A stretch of 64,000 bases of DNA from Neisseriaceae bacterium (GCA_027489245.1 JAIYAC010000006.1:310001-374000), one strand, 5' to 3'. Shown: positions 18,672-27,888, numbered from the stretch's first letter. Notes: generated by a model from the letters alone, not told the origin. A program made the numbers and translations.

Positions 18672-20549
18672 TTAGCGGAGCTCCAGCAAATTCTTGAACA
18701 TGTCCTGCGCGACCTGAATCACACGGCTGGAAGCCTGATAGGCCTGCTGGAAACGAATCAGGTTGGCCGCTTCTTCATCCAGGTTTACGCCGGAAATTTC
18801 CTCGCGGTTCAGCGACACCTGTTGCTGCGAGGCCTCCTGCGCTGTAAGCGCAATATTGGCCACATTGGCGCGGTTACCAACATAGCTCACCATCTGGCCG
18901 TAAAAAGACTGCAAATTGGTGGTGGGCTTATCGCTAAGTGGCGGCACCAGGTTAGACGATGCCGTAGGTGTTGGCCGCACCAGTGGTTTGGTTTGCAAAC
19001 GCGACATTTCCAGCATGTTGGCGTTGTCCTGCGCCGCAAGCGTACCCGGCACCTTGGTGCTCAGGGTGATATCTTGCGCCGTAGTCGACACCCCCTCAGG
19101 CTTGAACTGGATATTGACCTTGTCATTACCGTTTTGCACCGTAAATTCGTATACGCCAGATTGCGCGGTAGACAGCGTTATCGGGCTGATCGTCAAACCT
19201 GGCACGGCGGTAATGGAAAACTGCACGCCAGCCACGGCGGGGTCGTAATGCAGGTTCAAGCTGCTTACTCCCGGGGTGGCCATGGCAAGCACCTGGCTCA
19301 GCGTGGGATTGGTATCTAGCGCAGGGGTCGCCGAACGATGCGGGCTGGCTGTTTGCCAGATCGAAGCAATACTCGGCTTGCCAGCCACCGGGTCAGCCAC
19401 ATTCTTGCCCTGCAAAGCGGATGACGCGGCGATTTTGGACGGGTCGGCAATCACCACGGCAAACTTGTCCAACGCCTGGCGCATATAGAAAGCCTGCTTG
19501 TCCGGGCTGGCCCCGGTGACTTCGGCAGCCGCACGCTCGGCAGTAAGATCAGAGAAAAACAAAGTGCTGACGGCGGGCTGGCCGGTCAAGTCGTAGCCCA
19601 GCGAGTGCTGCCGGTTAAACGCGTCGGACATTTCTACCGCCATGCGGCCCAAGTCTGTCTGGATGCGGCGCACGTCGGTACCCAGCACGCCCATGATGCC
19701 CTCCAGCTTGCCGCCACCCATGCGTGACGGGTCGATGGAAATGGTGCCATTGACATTCGGGATGGAGATACCAATCGAAATGGCATCCGGATCATCCGGA
19801 TTAACGCGCTGTAAGACCATTTTGCCAGCTTGGTCACCCAGCACGAGCGCCTGCCCTTGCCCGATGAAAATGCTGTAGCTGCCATCATCCTGCACGACCA
19901 CGTCAGTCTTGATCATGCCATTGAGCTTCTGCACCAGTGCATCACGGCGGTCCAGCAAATCGTTTGGCAGCCTGCCGGCACCCTGCTGCAGCGTGGCGAT
20001 CTGCCGGTTAATGCTGGCGATTTCGGTTGAGTAGGCATTAATGCTTTCGACACTGGAGTTTGCCTGGATCGACAAACCCTGGCGCAGCTCTTCCACACGG
20101 CCGCCAATGGCCGCAAAACGGCCGGCCAGCGCCTGTGCCTGGCTGAGCACCGATTGGCGTGCCGCCGTGGAAGACGGCTGGGCATTCAGCGTTTGCATAC
20201 TGCTGAAAAACCCCTGAATCACCGATGACAGGCCTGCATTGGAGTCGGCCATCAGGTTATCCAGATCCTGCAAAGACTGTGTCTGCGCGTCTAGCGATGC
20301 CACTTTGGCATTCACATCGCGCAGTTGGGCTTCAGTGAACTGATCGAAGATACGGTTCACGCCTGTCAGGTTGGCACCGGTGCCTACAAAACCATACCCC
20401 TCAAACAACGGGTCGCTTGCCTTCTGCGTGGTTGTCTGACGGGTATAGCCTTGCGTATTCACGTTGCCAATATTATGGCTAGTGGTTTCCAGTGCTGCCT
20501 TGGCCGCATTGAGACCCGTGACCGCAATACCGAAAATACTACCGCTCAT
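18672..20549 (-). CDS. flgK: Flagellar hook-associated protein FlgK (HAP1)
   Basis: First junction protein capping the hook before filament assembly. The 625-aa product begins MSGSIFGIAVTGLNAAKAALETTSHNIGNVNTQGYTRQ, with the rod/hook N-terminal motif, and ends with the matching helix EISGVNLDEEAANLIRFQQAYQASSRVIQVAQDMFKNLLEL. Two ATGs are possible, 6 bases apart. AGGAG sits 8 bases before the second (20549) but touches the first, so 20549 is chosen. A FliA-like -10 box lies upstream, suggesting late expression of flgKL besides readthrough from flgJ. Confidence 0.93.
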   Translation of the reverse strand: MSGSIFGIAVTGLNAAKAALETTSHNIGNVNTQGYTRQTTTQKASDPLFEGYGFVGTGANLTGVNRIFDQFTEAQLRDVNAKVASLDAQTQSLQDLDNLMADSNAGLSSVIQGFFSSMQTLNAQPSSTAARQSVLSQAQALAGRFAAIGGRVEELRQGLSIQANSSVESINAYSTEIASINRQIATLQQGAGRLPNDLLDRRDALVQKLNGMIKTDVVVQDDGSYSIFIGQGQALVLGDQAGKMVLQRVNPDDPDAISIGISIPNVNGTISIDPSRMGGGKLEGIMGVLGTDVRRIQTDLGRMAVEMSDAFNRQHSLGYDLTGQPAVSTLFFSDLTAERAAAEVTGASPDKQAFYMRQALDKFAVVIADPSKIAASSALQGKNVADPVAGKPSIASIWQTASPHRSATPALDTNPTLSQVLAMATPGVSSLNLHYDPAVAGVQFSITAVPGLTISPITLSTAQSGVYEFTVQNGNDKVNIQFKPEGVSTTAQDITLSTKVPGTLAAQDNANMLEMSRLQTKPLVRPTPTASSNLVPPLSDKPTTNLQSFYGQMVSYVGNRANVANIALTAQEASQQQVSLNREEISGVNLDEEAANLIRFQQAYQASSRVIQVAQDMFKNLLELR

Positions 20550-20570
20550 ATCCATTCTCCTTAATACTGT

Positions 20571-20597
20571 TTATCGACGCCATTGCCAATTAATGAA
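20571..20597 (-). promoter_or_regulatory. Possible sigma-28 promoter of flgKL
   Basis: On the minus strand GTCGATAA (20571-20578) matches 7 of 8 bases of the FliA -10, but the -35 region 11 bases further is poor (3 of 8). flgKL are FliA-dependent in many bacteria, which raises plausibility. Confidence 0.35.
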
Positions 20598-20600
20598 GCA

Positions 20601-21503
20601 TCAAATGCTGGCAACAGTACGAATCACAGCTTGCAGCTTCTGTGCATAAGCCGGGTCGGTGGCATAACCGCCGCGCTGCAAGGCCGTAGCAAAACCCGCG
20701 CCGTTCTGGCCTTGGTTCAGCGCCTGCTGATAGCGCGGGTTGTCAGACAGCAAACGGGCATAGTCATCAAATGCCGCCTGCAGTGACGGATACGAACGGA
20801 ACGCACCTAACTGCTTTTGCGCTACGCCGCCCTCGTATTCGGTGGTCATGGTCGCCACCACGTCCCCTTTCCACCCAGGTGTCGCCTTGATGCCAAACAG
20901 GTTGTAGCTATTGCGGCCGTCCGGATGTCGGATAGCACGCTGCCCCCAGCCTGACTCAAGCGCAGCGTGCCCTACCAGCACCTCGGGTGCCACACCCAGC
21001 CGTGCCGCGGCCTGACTGGCGTGGGGCAGCATGGTGTCCACAAACGACTGTTTGCTGCCAGACAAGGGCTCGGCACTACTACCTGCCGCTGGCGCTTGCT
21101 GCGGCGCCGACACTGCCTCATAGGCATCCAGCGCTTTCCTGACGACCGGTGTCACGGGCAATGCAGGCTGATCTACGGCAATCTCTGCCGGCACATCCGG
21201 CAGGGATTTCAACAGGTAGCCGGACAAAGCATCGGCCAAGCCAAAACCACCTGCTTGCACCAGGGTCTGTACGATTTGCTGGTCGTACATGCCGCGATAG
21301 GTGTCCATTTCCTGGCTGTCTTCTTCATCACTCAAAGAAGAAGCGCGCATGGAAGACATCAACTGCCCCATCAGCATGGCCTCAAACTGGCCAGCTGCCT
21401 GCCGCACTGCCTCTTTGGGGTCTTTTCTTGCCAGATCGCTCATGGCCCGGGTTGCCTCCGGGTCCATAGCCAGGCGGTTGGCCGTGCTGTTGGGGTTGAT
21501 CAT
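20601..21503 (-). CDS. flgJ: Flagellar rod assembly protein / muramidase FlgJ
   Basis: Opens the peptidoglycan for the rod and caps the growing rod. The 300-aa bifunctional form has an N-terminal rod-binding domain (AAGQFEAMLMGQLMSSMRAS... YRGMYDQQIVQTL), a Pro/Ala linker near residues 125-160, and a C-terminal glucosaminidase domain with catalytic Glu in VGHAALESGWGQ and the typical SYNLFGIKA. The ATG at 21503 follows AGAGGA; an upstream in-frame stretch is not conserved. It starts a second flg transcription unit: the flgI terminator and a sigma-54-type element lie directly upstream. Confidence 0.93.
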   Translation of the reverse strand: MINPNSTANRLAMDPEATRAMSDLARKDPKEAVRQAAGQFEAMLMGQLMSSMRASSLSDEEDSQEMDTYRGMYDQQIVQTLVQAGGFGLADALSGYLLKSLPDVPAEIAVDQPALPVTPVVRKALDAYEAVSAPQQAPAAGSSAEPLSGSKQSFVDTMLPHASQAAARLGVAPEVLVGHAALESGWGQRAIRHPDGRNSYNLFGIKATPGWKGDVVATMTTEYEGGVAQKQLGAFRSYPSLQAAFDDYARLLSDNPRYQQALNQGQNGAGFATALQRGGYATDPAYAQKLQAVIRTVASI

Positions 21504-21535
21504 GATGACAAATCCTCTATCGACCAGGCAAAAGA

Positions 21536-21550
21536 GCAAATATCAGGCCA
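21536..21550 (-). promoter_or_regulatory. Sigma-54-type promoter of flgJKL
   Basis: On the minus strand TGGCCTGATATTTGC has the -24 GG and -12 GC ten bases apart and a perfect TTGC, 33 bp upstream of the flgJ start. It lies just after the flgI terminator, where a new promoter is needed. Confidence 0.65.
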
Positions 21551-21566
21551 GCTTGCAAGCACTACA

Positions 21567-21597
21567 AAAAAAAGGGGCGATACCTAAGGTATCGCCC
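21567..21597 (-). terminator. Terminator after flgI
   Basis: A 10-bp stem (21575-21584 with 21588-21597) with 3-base loop; on the minus strand followed by eight T. It separates flgB-I from flgJKL. Confidence 0.85.
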
Positions 21598-21637
21598 ACC
21601 AAAACTCCATAAATAACGGAGTGCCTATCAACTTGTG

Positions 21638-22735
21638 TCAAATAATCTGCAGGTCTGCCTTTAAGGCACCAGACGATTTCATCGCCTGCAGAATCGAAAC
21701 CAGATCTTGCGGGGTTGCCCCCACGGAATTCAGTGCACTGACTACTTGCGACAGTGAAGCACTGCCAGGCAGGCTTAGCACCTTGCCACCGTCCGCCTTG
21801 ATCGCAATATCAGCCTGGTTAGTGACGGTAGTCTGCCCGCCACTCAAAGCCGGCGGCTGGCTAACACTACTATTGCCATTCACCGTCACCGAGAGATTAC
21901 CGTGGGCGATAGCGCAAGGCTCGATCTTGACCGCACGGTTCATCACGATAGAGCCAGTCCGCGCATTCACGATGACAACTGGTGAAACTTCTGCCGGTTC
22001 TACGGCAATATTTTCCAGCCGAGCCAAAAACTGGATGCGGGCATTACTATCTTGCGGCGCTCGCACCTCGATCAAACCACCATCCACCGCCCGGGCGACA
22101 CCCGGGCCAAATTCCTTATTTACCGCCTGCACCACCCGGTTAGCGGTAGTGAAATCAGACTCCTGCAGGTTCAGCGCAATCACTTCGCCACTGGCAAAGG
22201 CATTGGGCACCTCGCGCTCCACCGTTGCGCCGGCGGGGATGCGGCCAACACTCAGGTGATTTACCTGCGCCTTGCTACCACCCGACGAAGCACCGGCACC
22301 ACCCACCACGACATTACCCTGTGCCAAGGCATAGATCTGGCCATCAGCACCTTTCAGCGGCGACATCAACAGGGTGCCACCCCGCAAACTCTTGGCATCG
22401 CCTACCGACGATACCGTCACATCCATTGCCTGGCCACGGCGTGCAAAAGGCGGAATCGTTGCCGTCAGCGTGACTGCCGCCACATTTTTCGGGTCAAGCT
22501 TGGTACCCACCGGCACCTGTACACCCAGCTGGTTCAGCATGCTGGCAAGCGACTGGCTGGTAAACGGCGACGACCCAGCCTTGTCACCACTGCCATCCAG
22601 CCCCACTACCAAGCCATAGCCCAACAAAGGGTTGGAGCGCACACCCGCCACATTAACCAGCTCTTTCAGGCGCTGTGCTGCCATGGCTTGCGAAGCCAGC
22701 AAACAGATACCCACCACCATCCAGATACGTTTCAT
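21638..22735 (-). CDS. flgI: Flagellar P-ring protein FlgI
   Basis: Forms the periplasmic P ring around the rod. The 365-aa precursor has a signal peptide (MKRIWMVVGICLLASQAMA, cleavage near residue 19) and the family pattern RLKELVNVAGVRSNPLLGYGLVVGLDGSGDK, then FARRGQAMDVTVSSVGDAKSLRGGTLLMSPLKGADGQIYALAQG. The full frame begins with a GTG directly before the ATG at 22735; the ATG is preferred. It follows flgH by 16 bp and is the last gene before a strong terminator. Confidence 0.95.
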   Translation of the reverse strand: MKRIWMVVGICLLASQAMAAQRLKELVNVAGVRSNPLLGYGLVVGLDGSGDKAGSSPFTSQSLASMLNQLGVQVPVGTKLDPKNVAAVTLTATIPPFARRGQAMDVTVSSVGDAKSLRGGTLLMSPLKGADGQIYALAQGNVVVGGAGASSGGSKAQVNHLSVGRIPAGATVEREVPNAFASGEVIALNLQESDFTTANRVVQAVNKEFGPGVARAVDGGLIEVRAPQDSNARIQFLARLENIAVEPAEVSPVVIVNARTGSIVMNRAVKIEPCAIAHGNLSVTVNGNSSVSQPPALSGGQTTVTNQADIAIKADGGKVLSLPGSASLSQVVSALNSVGATPQDLVSILQAMKSSGALKADLQII

Positions 22736-22751
22736 CACGTGGCCCTAACAG

Positions 22752-23441
22752 CTAAAACGGCAATACAGACAGGAATACTTTCTGCAACCAGCCCGTGTCA
22801 TTGTACGCACGGCCACGCCCTTCATTCAGCTGCTCGATTCGCGCATCGGCAATGCGGGTGGATTCCACCGTATTACCCTGCTTGATATCCCTTGGATTCA
22901 CCACACCAGACAAGCGGATAAACTCATGCTCGCTGTTGATCTTCATCTGCTTTTCACCACTCACCAGCAGGTTACCGTTGGGATAAACATCAACCACGGT
23001 CACCGTAATGGAAGAGTTGAAAGAGCTACTATTATTACTGCTGGTTTTACCTTGCTCGCTGGCAGAGCCTGTACCACTCAGGCTGGTACCACCCAGCTTA
23101 CGCTCCAGCGCCCCCGGAAAAAACGGCAACGACAGGTTGGCCGCAATACTGCCATTAATGGTCGAATTACGCTGGCCGGCTGAGTCTTCCTTATTGGAAG
23201 AGGTCGTACTTTCGCGAATCTGCACAGTCAGCAAATCACCCACCCTTACCGGGGTTTGGTCTTCAAAAAACGGCTTGTAATTGCTGGTCTGGAAAATGGA
23301 CCCATCCGTTGGCATGGCCATAGGCAGCGGTTGCGGCCGAACGGACATGGGCTGATGCGTAATGGGGGCATTCTGCGTACTGCACCCTGCCAGGCCCAAC
23401 AGCGCGAGCGCCATGCCTGCCATGCCTAGCCACTTAGTCAT
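22752..23441 (-). CDS. flgH: Flagellar L-ring lipoprotein FlgH
   Basis: Outer-membrane L ring subunit. The 229-aa precursor starts MTKWLGMAGMALALLGLAGCST: a lipoprotein signal with lipobox LAGC, Cys at about residue 20. The mature protein has SNYKPFFEDQTPVRVGDLLTVQIRESTTSSNKE and the conserved GNLLVSGEKQMKINSEHEFIRLSGVVNPRDI. Three in-frame ATGs lie at the junction with flgG; GGGGA stands 6 bases before the third (23441), which also gives a normal signal length. The start lies 14 bp past the flgG stop. It holds the only exact dispersed word of the flg cluster (23134). Confidence 0.94.
   Translation of the reverse strand: MTKWLGMAGMALALLGLAGCSTQNAPITHQPMSVRPQPLPMAMPTDGSIFQTSNYKPFFEDQTPVRVGDLLTVQIRESTTSSNKEDSAGQRNSTINGSIAANLSLPFFPGALERKLGGTSLSGTGSASEQGKTSSNNSSSFNSSITVTVVDVYPNGNLLVSGEKQMKINSEHEFIRLSGVVNPRDIKQGNTVESTRIADARIEQLNEGRGRAYNDTGWLQKVFLSVLPF
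23134..23145 (-). repeat. Dispersed 12-mer, exact copy
   Basis: The only exact copy in the 10-kb flg cluster, inside flgH, read there as Ala-Ala-Asn-Leu. Confidence 0.9.
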
Positions 23442-23455
23442 CGCCATTCCCCACA

Positions 23456-24235
23456 TTAAAGCTGAGTCAGCCTTTGCAGCATTTCGTCAGAAGTCTTGAT
23501 GGCTCGCGAATTCATTTCGTAGGCGCGCTGCGCCTGAATCATGCTAACCAGCTCTTCTGCCACATTCACGTTCGACTCTTCCAGAAAGCCGGATTTGATC
23601 TTGCCAAAACCCAGCAAGCCACCTGTACCGGTTACCGCTGCGCCAGAAGCTGCAGTTTCCAGATACAAATTGCCGCCAATCGCATCCAGCCCTGCCGGAT
23701 TGATAAAGTCAGCCAGCTCCAGCTGACCTGCCTGGGTACGGTCGGTAGCACCTGGTGCCAGGTACGACACCGCACCATCTTCAGACACCTGATACGCCGT
23801 ACCGTCCGGCACAGAAATTTCCGGCTGTACCGGATAACCCTCGGCCGTTTCCAGGCGCCCAGTCGCACCACGCTGAAACTGACCGTTACGGGTGTAGGCA
23901 GTCTGGCCATCCGGGGTTTGCACTTTGAAGAAACCGCGGCCGTTTACGGCCAAGTCAAATACATTACCCGTGGTACTCAGGCCACCTTCGGTATGCACAC
24001 GAGCAGTCGCCATCGGGGCCGAGCCCAGACCCACAGTCAAGCCAGTAGGCAGCGTTTCGCCGGTTTGCAGGCGAGAGCCAGGCGTACGCAAGGTCTGGTA
24101 CATCAAGTCTTCAAAAACAGCAGCGCTACGCTTGAAACCTTTGGTTCCCACGTTAGCCAGGTTATTGGAAATCACATCCAGACGAAACTGGCTGGATTCC
24201 ATACCCGACTTGGCCGTATAAAGCGAACGCATCAT
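23456..24235 (-). CDS. flgG: Flagellar distal rod protein FlgG
   Basis: Builds the distal rod. The 259-aa product has the axial-protein N-terminus MMRSLYTAKSGMESSQFRLDVISNNLANVGTKGFKRSAAVFEDLMYQ, with the rod signature (ISNNLANVGTKGFK), the FlgEFG central domain, and the C-terminal helix LEESNVNVAEELVSMIQAQRAYEMNSRAIKTSDEMLQRLTQL. Length is standard (about 260 aa). Two consecutive ATGs could start it; the first is given. It lies 31 bp after flgF in the flgB-I operon. Confidence 0.95.
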   Translation of the reverse strand: MMRSLYTAKSGMESSQFRLDVISNNLANVGTKGFKRSAAVFEDLMYQTLRTPGSRLQTGETLPTGLTVGLGSAPMATARVHTEGGLSTTGNVFDLAVNGRGFFKVQTPDGQTAYTRNGQFQRGATGRLETAEGYPVQPEISVPDGTAYQVSEDGAVSYLAPGATDRTQAGQLELADFINPAGLDAIGGNLYLETAASGAAVTGTGGLLGFGKIKSGFLEESNVNVAEELVSMIQAQRAYEMNSRAIKTSDEMLQRLTQL

Positions 24236-24266
24236 AATTAAATACCTACCCGGTGTTATTTTCTAT

Positions 24267-25001
24267 TTAGCCAACAGACAATATTTGCGTTGCCTGCTTG
24301 CCGTTTTGCTCGGCATTTTGCATCAATTTTACACTAAGATCGTAATGTTTGGCATGGCTAATCATCTGAACCAGGCTATCTACTGCATTAACATTACTAC
24401 CTTCCAGATAACCCGCCCTTACTTTTACTACCGGGTCGGCATCTGCATCCTGGCCACTATTCAGGCGAAACAAACCATCCTCGCCTTTATATACTTCATT
24501 CGCCGCCGGATTAACCAATTTTAATTTGCCGATTTCCTGCGGCTGGCCACCATTTGCAGGGATGGCAAACAAAGTGCCATCTTGCCGCAAATCCGGCAAA
24601 GCGCCTTCCGGCATGACCAGCTGTCCACCATCACTAGCAATAGCCATGCCAGTTCTGGTACGCACTACACCCGCCGAATCCAGCATAAAACCGCCGTCCC
24701 GGGTGTACGCCTCACCGCCATTTGGCGCTTCTACGGCAAAAAAGCCCGGACCGGCAATGGCAAAATCGAAATTATTGCCGGTCAGCTGCATGGCGCCCTG
24801 GGACAAATCGTGACCCACCGTATTATCTACCTGGTAAATACGGGTAGGTGCGCCATCACCCACTACCGGCAATGCACGAAAAGCATTCAGTTCGGCCTTG
24901 AAACCGGTAGTGTGAATATTGGCCAGATTGTTCGCCGTGGTCGCCTGCTGCAGCTCCACGTGCTTGGCACTTGTCATGGCCAGGTAAATCATCTTGTCCA
25001 T
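24267..25001 (-). CDS. flgF: Flagellar proximal rod protein FlgF
   Basis: Rod subunit of the flagellar basal body. The 244-aa product starts MDKMIYLAMTSAKHVELQQATTANNLANIHTTGFKAELNAF, keeping the rod motif (ANNLAN...TTGFK). It ends with the paired helix LEGSNVNAVDSLVQMISHAKHYDLSVKLMQNAEQNGKQATQILSVG. It lies between flgE (23 bp upstream in transcription order) and flgG, its normal place. Confidence 0.95.
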   Translation of the reverse strand: MDKMIYLAMTSAKHVELQQATTANNLANIHTTGFKAELNAFRALPVVGDGAPTRIYQVDNTVGHDLSQGAMQLTGNNFDFAIAGPGFFAVEAPNGGEAYTRDGGFMLDSAGVVRTRTGMAIASDGGQLVMPEGALPDLRQDGTLFAIPANGGQPQEIGKLKLVNPAANEVYKGEDGLFRLNSGQDADADPVVKVRAGYLEGSNVNAVDSLVQMISHAKHYDLSVKLMQNAEQNGKQATQILSVG

Positions 25002-25024
25002 ATCACACTACCTATTCAGTTTTA

Positions 25025-26311
25025 TTAGCGCAGGTTCAGCAGGGTCTGCAGAATAGCATCTTGCGTTTTGATGGTCTGCGCGTTAGCCTGATAAAAACGC
25101 TGCGCCACAATCATATTAATCAGCTCGGCAGTCGTATCCGCATTGGACTCTTCAATGGCAGACGATTGCAGCTTGCCAAAACTGCCCTCACCCGGAAAAC
25201 CTGGCTTGGCATCACCCGACGCTGCAGTCACTGCCCAGTTGTTTTCACCGTTCGGCTGCAAACCCTGGGCATTATCAAAGGTATACAGGCGTACACGGCC
25301 TACGCTTTGTGCCTGACCGTTAGAGTACTTGGCAATGATATTGCCATCATCCGCGGTTTCCACGCCCACCAACTCGCCCTTGGCATTACCATCTACCTTG
25401 GCACGGGCAACGGTAAAGCTGCCGGAATATTGAGTCGTACCGGCAAGATTCACCACAATGCCAGAATCACCCAGCTGGTTCGGCTGGCCAGGCACCGGCA
25501 AGTTGGCCGCAGCGGAACCACCCGGCACGGTAAACGAGAATGGCGCGGTCAGCTTACCGTCGGCAGTAAACGATACCGAGCCCACGTTTTGCACGGTGTT
25601 GTTATTGAGCTTGTACGACACGTTCCAGGTATTGTTAACCGCAGGCGGAGTACCTGCCACAGCCTGGCGCTGGAAGTACAGGGACACGGTGTGCGCACTA
25701 CCCACTTTGTCGTACACCCGCATACTGGTCGTAAAGTTGTACGTACTGGCATCGCTTGGCGTAATGGCCGGCAGCGGCGATTTCAGCGCAGCAGGCGACG
25801 CGGTGTAGTCAATCAGCGGCGACTTCTGGTCGGCATCCAGGTTGAACTGCCAGTCCAGCGCAGTAGACGGGGTACCCGGCAGACCCGCGCGGTCGATTTT
25901 GATCGGCGTATCATCCCCACCACCCACCGGCTCACCTACCAGGAAGTTGCCGTTGTTAACAAAGTAACCATCTTTGTCCAGCTTGAACTGGCCATTGCGG
26001 GTAAAGAAAGTGGACGTTGCAGTGGGATCGCTCCACAGCTTGAAGAAGCCGGCACCCGAAATCGCCATATCCAGCGGGTTTTTCGTGGCCGTGATGTTGC
26101 CCTGCTGGAACTGCTGCGCCACCTTGATGGTTTGCGAGCCGATACCGGATTCAGTATCGCTGACACCATACAGGCTGGTCGCATACAGATCGGAAAACTC
26201 GGCACGGGACGATTTAAAACCCACGGTACTGGCGTTGGAAACGTTGTTACCGATCACATCCAGTTGTTTGGCTGCGGCGTTGAGACCACTCAAACCTTGC
26301 TGAAAACTCAT
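25025..26311 (-). CDS. flgE: Flagellar hook protein FlgE
   Basis: Main subunit of the hook, the universal joint of the flagellum. The 428-aa product begins MSFQQGLSGLNAAAKQLDVIGNNVSNASTVGFKSSRAEFSD and ends with AIEESNADTTAELINMIVAQRFYQANAQTIKTQDAILQTLLNLR. The middle carries the variable surface domains. AGGAGA lies 5 bases before the ATG. Its leader is 29 bp after flgD, the hook-cap scaffold. A one-mismatch version of the dispersed word (AAGTTGGCCGCA) occurs at about 25500. Confidence 0.96.
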   Translation of the reverse strand: MSFQQGLSGLNAAAKQLDVIGNNVSNASTVGFKSSRAEFSDLYATSLYGVSDTESGIGSQTIKVAQQFQQGNITATKNPLDMAISGAGFFKLWSDPTATSTFFTRNGQFKLDKDGYFVNNGNFLVGEPVGGGDDTPIKIDRAGLPGTPSTALDWQFNLDADQKSPLIDYTASPAALKSPLPAITPSDASTYNFTTSMRVYDKVGSAHTVSLYFQRQAVAGTPPAVNNTWNVSYKLNNNTVQNVGSVSFTADGKLTAPFSFTVPGGSAAANLPVPGQPNQLGDSGIVVNLAGTTQYSGSFTVARAKVDGNAKGELVGVETADDGNIIAKYSNGQAQSVGRVRLYTFDNAQGLQPNGENNWAVTAASGDAKPGFPGEGSFGKLQSSAIEESNADTTAELINMIVAQRFYQANAQTIKTQDAILQTLLNLR

Positions 26312-26340
26312 GATTCTCTCCTAAACTCTCACACCGCAAA

Positions 26341-27018
26341 TCAAAGGATCTGACTGATCTTGCTTACCGGCAAACGCTCGCCGGTAGACACGACAAACAT
26401 CGGCACACCTTTTTCCCACGCCACGCTGGTGACTTTGGTCGGTGCCATCATGGTGGCATCTACCGCGGTACCATCTGCCGTTGCTTCAACCTTGAAGGTG
26501 TACTCGCCGTTAGCCTGGGTCGCACCGTTCGCCCCCTTGCCATCCCAACTGAAGACAAACTGGCCCTGCTTTTGCGGCCCCATCTCGAAGCTATCCACGA
26601 CGGCACCGCTGCTATTGGTAACCGTTACCACCACCTGACTGGCCGGCTTGGCAAATTCGATCGTGCCCACAGCCTTGCCATCGGTCAGCGTCAGCTTGCT
26701 GTTGGGGCTGAGCACCTGGCGGCCAATCAGCATGGTAGCCAGCAGCGACTGGCTGGCTGCCTGGCTCTCGGTCATGCTTTTGACCGCTGCATTCACGCTT
26801 TCCAGGCCGCTTACCGTACTGATTTGCGCCATCTGACTGGTCATCTGGCTGTTATCCATCGGGTTCATCGGGTCTTGCGTCTTCAGCTGCGTAGTCAGCA
26901 GCGTCAGAAAGCGGTTCTGGATTTCAGCCGAAGAGTTACCTGTGGCCGTATTGCCGGTGGCCGAGGTAGGGTTCAGCGAGCTGTAATCAAAATTGGTCGA
27001 TGCAATACTGGTAGCCAT
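26341..27018 (-). CDS. flgD: Flagellar hook assembly (cap) protein FlgD
   Basis: Temporary cap that promotes polymerisation of FlgE. The 225-aa product has the conserved N-terminal block NRFLTLLTTQLKTQDPMNPMDNSQMTSQMAQISTVSGLESVN and a C-terminal pair of tudor/Ig-like beta domains (GAVVDSFEMGPQKQGQFVFSWDGKGANGATQANGEYTFKV). Length fits the family. It stands between flgC and flgE in the standard order. Confidence 0.95.
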   Translation of the reverse strand: MATSIASTNFDYSSLNPTSATGNTATGNSSAEIQNRFLTLLTTQLKTQDPMNPMDNSQMTSQMAQISTVSGLESVNAAVKSMTESQAASQSLLATMLIGRQVLSPNSKLTLTDGKAVGTIEFAKPASQVVVTVTNSSGAVVDSFEMGPQKQGQFVFSWDGKGANGATQANGEYTFKVEATADGTAVDATMMAPTKVTSVAWEKGVPMFVVSTGERLPVSKISQIL

Positions 27019-27034
27019 GATCTAGTCCCTTGCC

Positions 27035-27445
27035 TTACTGGCCCAGCTGCAGGGTTTTCTGCAGCATGGTCTTGGCGGCGTTCACAATCTCTACGTTGGT
27101 CTGGTAAGAACGGGACGCCGAAATCATGTCGGCCATCTCTTCTACCGGATTGACGTTCGGCATGCGCACATAGCCTTTTTCATCTGCCAGCGGGTGGCCC
27201 GGCTGGTACTTCATGCGAAATGGCGAGGTATCCTCGGCCACCGCAGTCACGCGTACACCCGCCACCTGCGGTGTATTGGCCGTTACCGGCACCGCAGTAA
27301 AGACAGCGTGGCGGGCACGATAGGGTTCGCCAGTAGACGACGCCGTGCTTTCGGCGTTGGCAATATTGCTGGCCACTAGGTTGAGGCGCATGGACTGCGC
27401 GGTCAGTGCCGAGCCGGCAATATTGAACACATTAGACAGCGACAT
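27035..27445 (-). CDS. flgC: Flagellar proximal rod protein FlgC
   Basis: Proximal rod subunit, 136 aa. N-terminal LSNVFNIAGSALTAQSMRLNLVASNIANAESTASSTGEPYRARHAVF has the rod motif, and the C-terminus PNVNPVEEMADMISASRSYQTNVEIVNAAKTMLQKTLQLGQ pairs with it. A perfect AGGAGG ribosome site precedes the ATG by 8 bases and overlaps the 3' end of flgB, with only 2 bp between the genes, so translation is coupled. Confidence 0.96.
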   Translation of the reverse strand: MSLSNVFNIAGSALTAQSMRLNLVASNIANAESTASSTGEPYRARHAVFTAVPVTANTPQVAGVRVTAVAEDTSPFRMKYQPGHPLADEKGYVRMPNVNPVEEMADMISASRSYQTNVEIVNAAKTMLQKTLQLGQ

Positions 27446-27447
27446 GA

Positions 27448-27858
27448 TTACTGGCCTCCTTTGATGGCATCCATCAGACCGCTGATGCGCTTGTTCAGGA
27501 AGGTCAGCGTGGACTGATACTTCATGGCGTTGTCGGTAAAGGCCGAGCGCTCCACATCCATATCCACGGTGTTGCCGTCCAGGCTGCGCTGTACTGCGCT
27601 GCGGTGCTGCAGACCACCCTCCACCGCACGGCTACCCGTGGCGGCCATATGGCGGTTATCGGTTTGCGCCAGGGCCACGCCGCTGGCTTGCAGCGCGGCA
27701 GTCTGGCTTTTCAGTGCCTTGCCAAAATCAAAATCTACCGCCTTGTAGCCAGGTGTATCGGCGTTAGCGATATTGCTGGCAATGACCTCGGCCCGCGCGG
27801 CGCGCAGGTCCAGCGAGCGCTGGAAGAAGTCTAGGTGGGAGGAGATTTTGTTCAGCAT
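27448..27858 (-). CDS. flgB: Flagellar proximal rod protein FlgB
   Basis: Proximal rod subunit and first gene of the flgBCDEFGHI operon. The 136-aa product has LDLRAARAEVIASNIANADTPGYKAVDFDFGKAL near the start and the matching helix FTDNAMKYQSTLTFLNKRISGLMDAIKGGQ at the end. AAGGA stands 10 bases before the ATG. A sigma-54-type element lies 31 bp upstream of the start codon, giving a leader of about 20 bases. Confidence 0.96.
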   Translation of the reverse strand: MLNKISSHLDFFQRSLDLRAARAEVIASNIANADTPGYKAVDFDFGKALKSQTAALQASGVALAQTDNRHMAATGSRAVEGGLQHRSAVQRSLDGNTVDMDVERSAFTDNAMKYQSTLTFLNKRISGLMDAIKGGQ

Positions 27859-27888
27859 GGCTATTTTTCCTTGAGACAGCCCACTTCA

